Below, in pieces: positions 15,348 to 21,947 of a stretch of 39,031 bases of DNA (within the stretch, counting starts at the first letter, position 1; every line of letters begins with the position of its first letter). Origin of the DNA: an uncultured Pseudomonadota bacterium. Lineage in GTDB: Bacteria; Pseudomonadota; Gammaproteobacteria; Competibacterales; Competibacteraceae. A program made the translations under genes and the position numbers. The DNA is taken from the NCBI GenBank assembly GCA_903844665.1, contig CAIMUS010000057.1:1-39031 (forward strand). Direction: 5' to 3'. The notes under the pieces were generated by a model that saw only the letters and a list, made by a program, of their open reading frames with translations, was not told the DNA's origin and made no database searches.

Positions 15348-17254
15348 GTCAAGTCGTGATCCTGGCAGGTGGTAAAGGGACGCGGTTGCGTGAGCGTCTC
15401 GGCAATCTTCCCAAGCCTCTCGTTGACATCTGCGGCATGCCGCTGCTCGAGCGCCAGATTCTGCTGGCAAAGCACTACGGTTACACCGACGTGCTAATCC
15501 TGGTGAATTACGCAGCCAATTACATCATGGATTTCTGTGCTTCAAAAAATAATTGGGGCTTGATCCTCAGTTGTATCGACGAGGGCGAACCGCGCGGCAC
15601 GGCTGGAGCGTTACTGTCGGCTTACGATTATCTTGCCGACGAATTTCTGGTAATGTATGGCGATACAATGCTGGATGTAAACTTGCAACGCTTGCACGAT
15701 TTCCACCGCTCCTATCCGGAAGCGGCAGCAACTGTGTTTCTACATCCCAATGACCATCCGTACGATTCGGATCTGGTGGATATCGACGAGGATAACCGCA
15801 TCACTGCCTTCTATCCCTATCCCCATGATCAATCAAGTTGTTATCCCAATCTGGTCAATGCGGCACTTTATTGCATACGAAAAGCGACATTGGAAGCGTT
15901 TCGGTATAGAAATGGCCTGCTCGATTTTGGCAAACACCTCTTCCCCGAAATGTTGGCAAAAGGCTATTTATTATTCGGCTACAACAGCCCAGAATATATC
16001 AAGGATTGCGGCACACCCGCACGACTCGACAAAGTCTGCGCCGATTTTATTTCAGGAAAAATCACCCGCGCCAACCTGGATCACCCCCAGCAAGCCATTT
16101 TTCTGGATCGCGACGGCACCATCAACCGTGAAGTGAACTACTTAATACATCATAATCAATTTGAGTTGCTTGAGGGAACAGAGCAGGCTATCAAACGGCT
16201 GAATGCTTCGGAATATCGCACAGTGGTTATCACAAACCAACCTGTGCTGGCACGCGGGGAATGCAATGTAGACGATCTAAAGTTGATCCATAACAAGATG
16301 GAAACTCTGCTCGGTGCACAAGGGGCGTTCATCGATCGCATTTACTACTGCCCTCATCATCCGCATAAGGGTTATGCTGGTGAGATTCCGGAATTGAAGA
16401 TTGACTGTGATTGTCGTAAGCCTAGACCTGGCATGATCGAACGGGCTGTGGCCGATCTCAACATTGCGCTTGATCAGTCGTGGCTGATAGGCGATACTAC
16501 GGTGGATCTGGCAACCGCTAGAGCGGCGGGGATCAGATCTATCCTGGTCGAGACCGGCTATGCCGGACTCGATTACCGCATCATGGTGACTCCTGATTTC
16601 GTGGCGCCCAATTTGCTGGCAGCGGTGGAGTTTATTCTGGACGGCTATCCGCGCCTCATGAAACTGTGCGGACCGCTCGCCGTGCCTATCGTCGCCGGGA
16701 CATTCGTCTTGGTCGGGGGGCTATCCCGCAGCGGCAAGAGTTCATTCGCAGGCGGGCTCAGGGCAGCCCTGCAAGCGCGTGGGCTTGACGCGGTAGTGCT
16801 CTCTCTCGACCGTTGGCTTAAGAATGCGCCGGAGCGTACGGAAGGGGTATTCGGAAGATACGACCTCGCCGCCGTAAAGAGCTTGATCGGCCAACTCGTA
16901 GGCCGGCAGGCGCCGCTGGAACTCAGTCTGCCTGTCTACCACAAGTTGGAACTCCGGCGTATCGAAGGAGCGGAGCGTGTCGAGATAACCCCTTCCACCG
17001 TGGTAATCTTCGAGGGAACGGTGGCGCTCGCCCTTACCGAAAAGCTGCCTGCGGGCACCCACACGTTCTACGTAGAAATGGACGAGAATGAGCGCAAACG
17101 ACGGGTCATACACGAATACCTGTTGCGGGGAAAATCGAGGAAGGAGGCGGAAGCGATCTACCTGTCACGCCAGCAGGATGAAGTACCCGTAGTGGCTGCC
17201 AGCGCCATTATTGCCAGGCAGAGGATAACCCTACCACTCCCACCTATCAATTAA
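15344..17254 (+). CDS. hddC: Three-domain enzyme: heptose-1-P nucleotidyltransferase (HddC-like) + HAD phosphatase (GmhB-like) + P-loop kinase
   Basis: A 636-residue protein started at ATG 15344, overlapping the epimerase stop. Domain 1 (about 1-240) is a sugar nucleotidyltransferase: VVILAGGKGTRLRERLG, LPKPLVDICG, MYGDTMLDVN and YIKDCGTPARLDKV, as in HddC. Domain 2 (about 250-425) is a GmhB-type HAD phosphatase: FLDRDGTINRE (nucleophile Asp255, Asp257), VVITNQPVLARGE, a zinc-loop-like CPHHPHKG...CDCRKPRPGM, and WLIGDTTVDLATARAAG. Domain 3 (about 452-636) is a uridine-kinase-like P-loop domain with Walker A GGLSRSGKSS, LSLDRWLK and VVIFEGTVAL. With GmhA (32782) and HddA (31782) the first two domains complete the GDP-D-glycero-alpha-D-manno-heptose pathway. 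The role of the third domain is unknown, because HddA already supplies the sugar kinase. Confidence 0.85.
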   Translation: MSQVVILAGGKGTRLRERLGNLPKPLVDICGMPLLERQILLAKHYGYTDVLILVNYAANYIMDFCASKNNWGLILSCIDEGEPRGTAGALLSAYDYLADEFLVMYGDTMLDVNLQRLHDFHRSYPEAAATVFLHPNDHPYDSDLVDIDEDNRITAFYPYPHDQSSCYPNLVNAALYCIRKATLEAFRYRNGLLDFGKHLFPEMLAKGYLLFGYNSPEYIKDCGTPARLDKVCADFISGKITRANLDHPQQAIFLDRDGTINREVNYLIHHNQFELLEGTEQAIKRLNASEYRTVVITNQPVLARGECNVDDLKLIHNKMETLLGAQGAFIDRIYYCPHHPHKGYAGEIPELKIDCDCRKPRPGMIERAVADLNIALDQSWLIGDTTVDLATARAAGIRSILVETGYAGLDYRIMVTPDFVAPNLLAAVEFILDGYPRLMKLCGPLAVPIVAGTFVLVGGLSRSGKSSFAGGLRAALQARGLDAVVLSLDRWLKNAPERTEGVFGRYDLAAVKSLIGQLVGRQAPLELSLPVYHKLELRRIEGAERVEITPSTVVIFEGTVALALTEKLPAGTHTFYVEMDENERKRRVIHEYLLRGKSRKEAEAIYLSRQQDEVPVVAASAIIARQRITLPLPPIN

Positions 17255-17270
17255 TAGTAGAGCGTTTCCT

Positions 17271-18104
17271 ATGCTCCTACCCCTGCCCATTGTCGAGCGC
17301 TGCATGATGCAATCTAATAGCTATGGCCAGTTATGCATTAATGACCTGAAATCCTCTTTCGCAGGATGGCGGGTCTGGTACACGCTCGCTGTAAACGATG
17401 TGAAGCGTCGCTATCGACGATCCCGTCTAGGCCAATTCTGGCTGACACTCAGCATGGCGTTGACCATCGGCGGCTTGGGTTTGGTATATTCGGTGCTTTT
17501 CAAGATGAATGTTGCGGAGTATCTGCCCTATATCTCGGTGACATTTGTCTTCTGGGCGATCATTTCCAGCGGGATCATCGAGTCCTGCTCGGCATTTATC
17601 GAGAGCGAAGGTTTAATTCTTCACACTACGATTCCGCGCGCAACGCCTGTACTCCGGGTACAACTGCGATTATGGCTGATCGCACTGCATAATTTCGCGA
17701 TCATTCCGGTCGTGTTTCTGGTTTTTCAGTTTCCGGTGAATTGGAATCTGCTGTGGCTGATTCCTGGATTGGCTCTAGTCGCTGCAAACATCTTATGGAT
17801 CGGCTATTTTTTAGCGATCGTGTCCGCCAGGTTCAGAGATGTCCCCCAAATTGTTGCGAGCATAATGCAAATTGCTTTCTTTATTACACCCATAATGTTC
17901 AGACCGACCCAGCTCGGACATAATGGTTTAGTCCTGATGCTCAACCCGTTCGCCTATTTGCTGGAGATTGTGCGCGATCCGCTGTTAGGCACTACTCCAA
18001 ATGCCCTGGCCTTCGTCGTGTGTGCGATCATGGCCGTAGTTGGATGTCTTCTGATTCTGCCATTTGCGGGGCGTTATGCGCCGCGGGTCGTATATTGGTT
18101 GTAA
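17271..18104 (+). CDS. wzm: ABC-2 type polysaccharide exporter permease
   Basis: A 277-residue integral membrane protein with six helices and the short amphipathic N-terminal segment of Wzm proteins. Landmarks are WYTLAVNDVKRRYRRSRLGQ, which is the conserved cytoplasmic entry motif, FWLTLSMALTIGGLGLVY as helix 1, VSARFRDVPQIVASIMQIAF, FITPIMF and LNPFAYLLEIVRDPLLG. Together with Wzt it moves undecaprenyl-diphosphate-linked glycan across the cytoplasmic membrane. The first ATG (17271) is used here; ATG 17304 or 17307 would also suit, since the first twelve residues are not conserved. It follows the three-domain heptose enzyme by 16 bases and precedes wzt by seven. Confidence 0.9.
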   Translation: MLLPLPIVERCMMQSNSYGQLCINDLKSSFAGWRVWYTLAVNDVKRRYRRSRLGQFWLTLSMALTIGGLGLVYSVLFKMNVAEYLPYISVTFVFWAIISSGIIESCSAFIESEGLILHTTIPRATPVLRVQLRLWLIALHNFAIIPVVFLVFQFPVNWNLLWLIPGLALVAANILWIGYFLAIVSARFRDVPQIVASIMQIAFFITPIMFRPTQLGHNGLVLMLNPFAYLLEIVRDPLLGTTPNALAFVVCAIMAVVGCLLILPFAGRYAPRVVYWL

Positions 18105-18111
18105 CAACAAG

Positions 18112-18915
18112 ATGAACCTTCTGAACGTTGCCTTTACTAAGCCAACCATGTCGGACTCTCTTCCTTATATTCACCTTGACAATATCTCAGTCATACTTCC
18201 GATCTACAACGCGCGAGGGCGTGCGCTCAAGGCGGAGTTATTGTGGCGAACAGTCGGAGGCAATCTGGATAGCTCCACAGATCCCCATATTGTTATCGTC
18301 CGTGCTTTGGATGGAATCACGATTAATCTTGAACACGGCGACCGGATGGCCTTGATCGGTCGAAATGGCTCTGGAAAAACCACGCTGTTGCGCGTTTTCG
18401 CCGGAATTTATCCGCCCACCGGAGGCGCCATTTCGATCCATGGAAGGGTATCGGCATTGACGGACATGTCCATGGGCATGGATATGGAAGCCACCGGTTA
18501 TGAGAACATCTTTCTTCGCGGTGTGGTTATGGGCCTAAGCGCAGCACAGGCGGAATCGCTGATCCCCGATATCGAGCAGTTCACCGAGTTGGGTGAATAT
18601 CTGTGCCTTCCCGTACGGACCTATTCTACCGGCATGATGCTGCGGTTGGCCTTCGCCATCAGTACCGCCGTTCAACCGGAGATTCTGTTGCTGGATGAGA
18701 TGGTGGGCGCTGGAGATTCCGCCTTCGTTGCGAAGGCTAGAGACCGCATTGAAGGTCTGATTCACAAATCAAGCATTATGGTGCTTGCTTCTCATGCCGA
18801 CCAGTTAGTCACTCGATTGTGTACGCGCGCCATTTGGATGGATAGCGGTCGGGTACGTGCATTCGGCCCTGTGGAACAGGTCCTGGCGGATTACCACACT
18901 GAAGTTGGCTCTTGA
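18112..18915 (+). CDS. wzt: ABC exporter ATPase without a carbohydrate-binding domain
   Basis: A 267-residue nucleotide-binding subunit. Walker A is GRNGSGKTT (residues 83-91), the signature is YSTGMMLRLAF (171-181, in place of LSGGQ), Walker B is ILLLDEMVGAGD (191-202) and the switch His is in LASHADQL. The start at ATG 18112 follows the Wzm stop by seven bases; ATG 18148 is an alternative. The protein ends soon after the ATPase fold, so it lacks the C-terminal carbohydrate-binding module that Wzt has in capped O-antigen systems such as E. coli O9a. It is thus closer to KpsT or to Wzt of Klebsiella O1/O2-type systems. This is notable because capping-type methyltransferases are encoded downstream. 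Confidence 0.9.
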   Translation: MNLLNVAFTKPTMSDSLPYIHLDNISVILPIYNARGRALKAELLWRTVGGNLDSSTDPHIVIVRALDGITINLEHGDRMALIGRNGSGKTTLLRVFAGIYPPTGGAISIHGRVSALTDMSMGMDMEATGYENIFLRGVVMGLSAAQAESLIPDIEQFTELGEYLCLPVRTYSTGMMLRLAFAISTAVQPEILLLDEMVGAGDSAFVAKARDRIEGLIHKSSIMVLASHADQLVTRLCTRAIWMDSGRVRAFGPVEQVLADYHTEVGS

Positions 18916-19016
18916 TTGGCTTGCAGAGAATGGAATAGACATTATTGGGAATATGAGGTATCCTGACCAAAATGGACACGCCTGATTGGTTAAACTGACC
19001 CAATGAGGAGGTATGA

Positions 19017-19328
19017 ATGGAACGAAAACAAGACTACACGCCCGAATTCCGGGCCGAGGCTGTGAAGGTGGTACTGGCCGCCAGGGCTGTCTCTGGCCGA
19101 GGCGGCGAAGCGGCTGTCGGTGCCAAAGGGGACGTTGGCGAACTGGGTGGCCAGCGCCAAGGCATCAACGAGACCGGCTGCACCCGGAGCGCGCACGGTG
19201 GCAAGTTGGAGGAGGCTAAGCTGAAGCAATTGCGTAAGAATTTGGCCGAGGCCATCCTTGAGCGTGACATCTTAAAAACAGCGATGGCGCACTTTGCAAG
19301 GGAATCGCTGCAAGGTACGCGTTCATGA
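19017..19328 (+). pseudogene. IS3-family OrfA with two compensating frameshifts
   Basis: The start MERKQDYTPEFRAEAVKVVL is a typical IS3 OrfA (helix-turn-helix) opening, with a strong ribosome site (gaggaggt). The frame then goes out of register at about 19085. The correct sequence (LSLAEAAKRLSVPKGTLANW, then VASAKASTRPAAPGARTV) is in the +1 frame up to about 19205, after which the original frame resumes with LEEAKLKQLRKNLAEAILER and DILKTAMAHFARE. The open frame looks intact, but its recognition helix region is scrambled. The left end of the element may be near 18962 (ctgaccaaaatggacac). Confidence 0.8.
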
Positions 19329-19351
19329 AAGCGTGACGATTCGATTTTCCG

Positions 19352-19510
19352 GTGGAGGTTATGGTGCGTGTTCTCGATGTCTGCCGCAGTGGTTTCTATG
19401 CCTGGCTGGAGCGGCCGCCGTCGCCGCACGCCTTGGAAAATGAGCGGCTGAAAGTTGCCATTCTCGCGGCCCATGTGAAAATCCGGGAGACCTATAGCGC
19501 GAAGCGAACG
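19352..19510 (+). pseudogene. IS3-family OrfB, N-terminal fragment
   Basis: The frame gives MVRVLDVCRSGFYAWLERPP, then SPHALENERLKVAILAAHVK and IRETYSAKR. This is the N-terminal HTH-21-type segment of an IS3 OrfB transposase. Homology ends at about 19507; the DDE integrase core is missing. From about 19550 the DNA instead resembles the end of the glycosyltransferase genes found at 22-26 kb. The element was therefore truncated on its right side by a deletion or recombination. Confidence 0.75.
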
Positions 19511-19551
19511 GCGATGCAACCGGGTACTGACGCTCGAGCACGGAGCACTTG

Positions 19552-19667
19552 TCAAGGACGAGTTCTTGTTGCCTCATGACCAGAGTGCTAGCATGAAGCT
19601 TCCACACAAGTACGAGATGGATGTCTCCGCCATCCTAAATCTGCAACGTAAGGGGATCTTTGATTGA
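19552..19667 (+). pseudogene. Ghost of a GT2-GT4 glycosyltransferase gene junction
   Basis: The DNA gacgagttcttgttgcctca (19551 on) matches the end of the gene at 21948-24143 (gatgaagtcttgctgtctca). A few bases later ATG 19593 opens MKLPHKYEMDVSAILNLQR, clearly homologous to the starts MKRPGTYEFDVSVVLNLHR and MRRPDKYEFDVSVILNLHR of the two intact copies. The frame stops after 24 codons (TGA 19665-19667). So the last codons of one copy and the first codons of the next survive here. This indicates that the tandem array once extended further upstream. Confidence 0.75.
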
Positions 19668-19762
19668 GTGTTTGATGCGATACTTAAAAGTTTGATTTGG
19701 GTCCCCATAATGAGGGCCGTTCGCAGCACCCCAGTAAGAATCGTTTACTAAGGCTATCAAGT

Positions 19763-20503
19763 ATGTTTAATATATTCAAAAAACGAACCATTTTCGATCT
19801 AGGAGTCAATGATGGAAGCGATACAGCGTTTTATCTTGAGAAAGGATTTCGCGTTGTTGCAGTGGAGGCGAATCCTATCCTTGCGGAAGCAGTTCGCCTG
19901 CGTTTTTGCAACGAAATTCAGGCGGGGACACTAGTCTTACTGAATGTTGGTATTTGGCATGATAATAGGACGTTGCCGTTTTATATAAATCAAGCCAATG
20001 ATCATTGGAGCTCATTCGATCCTGAGTATGGATGTCGCAACGGCACTCCATTTACCGTAGTTGATGTCCCATGCATGACGATTGTCCAATTGTTAGAGAG
20101 CTACGGTTTGCCTTACTATATGAAGATCGATATCGAAGGAGCCGATAAGGTAGTGCTCGGACAGATGCAGAAAACACAATGGCGACCTAAGTATATCTCA
20201 GTGGAAGAGTACGGTGTAGTTGCAATCGATGATTTGCGAAGCCTTGGATACAAGAAATTCGCTATCGTTTCGCAGAGAGATAAAACTGTAAAAATAGCAC
20301 CAAAGATACCTCTCGAGGGTCGCGGGTTTTTCCTTAATCGCCAATTCAATGGAACTGTCAGCGGTGTCTTTGGGCGAGAAATACAAGATAAGTGGCTCGC
20401 ATACGATGATGCCCGTATGCATTTTATCAGATCGGTTCGTCGGGAAGACTACACCTGGGTTGGCCCTGATTACGAATGGTTCGACATTCACGCAAAGTTC
20501 TAA
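19763..20503 (+). CDS. FkbM-family SAM methyltransferase
   Basis: A 246-residue protein from ATG 19763 (the longer frame from 19697 adds residues without similarity). Motif I is TIFDLGVNDGSDTAFYLEKG (about residues 9-28), followed by VVAVEANPILAEAV with the acidic residue that binds the SAM ribose. LLNVGIWHDNRTLPFY, VPCMTIVQLLESYGLPYYMK and IDIEGADKVVL are the characteristic FkbM blocks; the KIDIEG motif holds the metal or SAM contact Asp. FkbM enzymes O-methylate sugar hydroxyls. In this locus it most likely methylates a residue of the glycan. It stands between the IS3/ghost region and a 355-base gap, without close partners. Confidence 0.85.
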   Translation: MFNIFKKRTIFDLGVNDGSDTAFYLEKGFRVVAVEANPILAEAVRLRFCNEIQAGTLVLLNVGIWHDNRTLPFYINQANDHWSSFDPEYGCRNGTPFTVVDVPCMTIVQLLESYGLPYYMKIDIEGADKVVLGQMQKTQWRPKYISVEEYGVVAIDDLRSLGYKKFAIVSQRDKTVKIAPKIPLEGRGFFLNRQFNGTVSGVFGREIQDKWLAYDDARMHFIRSVRREDYTWVGPDYEWFDIHAKF

Positions 20504-20858
20504 GGTTACTCGATTTCAATGTAATTTGGTTGTTTTTGGAGGGGGTTGAATGAAAAACGAGGGCTTGGTAATACAAATATGCCGAATTATGGAATATAGG
20601 GCAGCCGCATAAGGTTTAACAACATATTTTTTGCTCTATATTTTCATACTCGAATATAGCAATTGTAATGGAAAATTCTCTGATATTGCCACAATCCGAC
20701 TACCGAAATGTTGGGCAACGATGAAGACGCTACCCCCATGGCTTGACAGCGTCTCAATCTGAGCGTTTCATTTGTCCAGAATTGTCGGAAGTGTACATTG
20801 AAATTCCTAATATCCACAACTTTGCGAAATTGCTACGAGCAATTTGGAGGTTGGAAAA
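20504..20858. other. Intergenic gap with a 20-codon ORF and weak promoter-like sites
   Basis: No full gene is present. At 20550-20612 an ATG preceded by a strong ribosome-binding site (ggagggggttga) opens a 20-codon frame (MKNEGLVIQICRIMEYRAAA). This could be a leader peptide or, more likely, the start of a decayed gene. A -35-like ttgaca at 20743 has only tttcat at the -10 position. A 7-base inverted pair (agacgct 20725, agcgtct 20748) overlaps it. The rest is AT-rich DNA in which I see nothing. Confidence 0.4.
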
Positions 20859-21530
20859 ATGTCCATAATTAATGACGCATTAAAAACATCCAGAATATCA
20901 GAAGTCAGAGATGCTCTGACGAATGCGCACATTTCTAGCCCCTATTATGACAATGCTGAGTCCTGGCTTGGCACCTTCTGGGATGAAGACACAATATTTC
21001 GCAAATGCTTCAGGAGGCTTGATCTAACCGCGACACTTGACTTCGCCTGTGGTCACGGGAGACATACTGCACAATGCCATTATGAGGTCGGATCAATCAT
21101 TCTCACAGATGTCAACCAATCAAATCTCGAATTCTGCAGACAGAGATTTAGCACAAGTTCAAAAGTCAAATATGTGTTGTGCAATGGAAAAGATCTATCA
21201 GGCATACCAAGTACAACACTTACATCGCTCTTCTCTTATAATGCAATGGTACATTTTGAGGCATTGGATGTAGTATCCTATGTGTTTGAATTTGCTCGTA
21301 TCTTGGTGCCCGGAGGGCGCGCTTTGTTGCACTATTCGGTCAACAACTCCAATCCTGCCTCGGATTTCCGTGATGCCCCTCACTGGAGAAACTATTTTTC
21401 GGAGAGTCTTATGCACCATGTTGCCAATAGGGCGGGTTTCCAGGTATTATCTGCTCACAAGTTTAGCTGGCCGCCCGGTTCTCCGGGACGAGAAATTGAT
21501 GGCTTGGTGCTACTAGAAAAGCCGATATGA
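20859..21530 (+). CDS. Class I SAM-dependent methyltransferase
   Basis: A 223-residue methyltransferase. The start ATG 20859 is set by a good ribosome site (ttggagg, 8 bases upstream); the TTG at 20844 lies inside that site and is unlikely. Motif I is TLDFACGHGRHTAQ (about residues 58-71), the beta-2 acidic residue is in IILTDVNQSNLEF, motif IV is TLTSLFSYNAMVHFEALDVV and motif V-VI is LVPGGRALLHYSVNN. The late HWRNYFSESLMHHVANRAGF resembles small-molecule and sugar methyltransferases of Methyltransf_11/25 type. The substrate is unknown; methylation of a glycan residue is inferred from the locus. It is followed by a repeat-rich gap. Confidence 0.8.
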   Translation: MSIINDALKTSRISEVRDALTNAHISSPYYDNAESWLGTFWDEDTIFRKCFRRLDLTATLDFACGHGRHTAQCHYEVGSIILTDVNQSNLEFCRQRFSTSSKVKYVLCNGKDLSGIPSTTLTSLFSYNAMVHFEALDVVSYVFEFARILVPGGRALLHYSVNNSNPASDFRDAPHWRNYFSESLMHHVANRAGFQVLSAHKFSWPPGSPGREIDGLVLLEKPI

Positions 21531-21620
21531 CCAACGTATAGTGTTACGATAGGGTGATTTCGAACCCGGCAGTGTTCTAAATCTGTTGTTTTAGGCTTTA
21601 ACAGATAGAATTTTTGTAAC

Positions 21621-21724
21621 CGTTCAGACCCCCCACCCCAACCCTCCCCCACCAGGAGGGAGGGAGTTTTTGCAAAGCAGTAGCTTAGCCTATTCTCCCT
21701 CCCCTTGAGGGAGGGGTGTGAACG
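21621..21724. repeat. 104-bp C/G-rich inverted repeat
   Basis: The left half (cgttcagaccccccacccca, 21621 on, then accctcccccaccagg) pairs with the right half, which ends gggaggggtgtgaacg at 21724. Inner gagggaggg / ccctccct blocks pair too. Tracts of this composition are common intergenic repeats in proteobacterial genomes. It lies in the 417-base gap between the methyltransferase gene and the first intact GT2-GT4 gene; the rest of that gap up to 21850 shows nothing else. Confidence 0.65.
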
Positions 21725-21849
21725 CTTGCGAATTTTTAATATTCAGACAAAGGCCGCTTACCCGAAATCAAGCGATGCTCCTGACTCCTGTGTTTTAGAA
21801 AGCGGATCAGCTTAACAAGCGATCCATGGTGATCGATTGGAACCGGGTT

Positions 21850-21945
21850 TACTATTTCCTGGAAGCGATACGCGCACCCGTGCTGGGGAAGGAGGTGAGG
21901 AGTCACATCGACGAGGTTTTACTGTTTCATAACAAAGGTGCTTGA
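21850..21945 (+). pseudogene. C-terminal tail of a lost GT2-GT4 copy
   Basis: The frame ending at TGA 21943-21945 reads FLEAIRAPVLGKEVRSHIDE, then VLLFHNKGA. This is nearly the same as the end of the intact gene at 21948-24143 (KAIRAPLLGKEVGSHIDE, VLLSHDKGV). The junction to the next ATG (ttgagtATG) has the same two-base spacing as between the two intact genes (taagtATG). The rest of the copy is missing upstream. This is the trace of a further repeat unit of the tandem array that was deleted. Confidence 0.8.
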
Positions 21946-21947
21946 GT

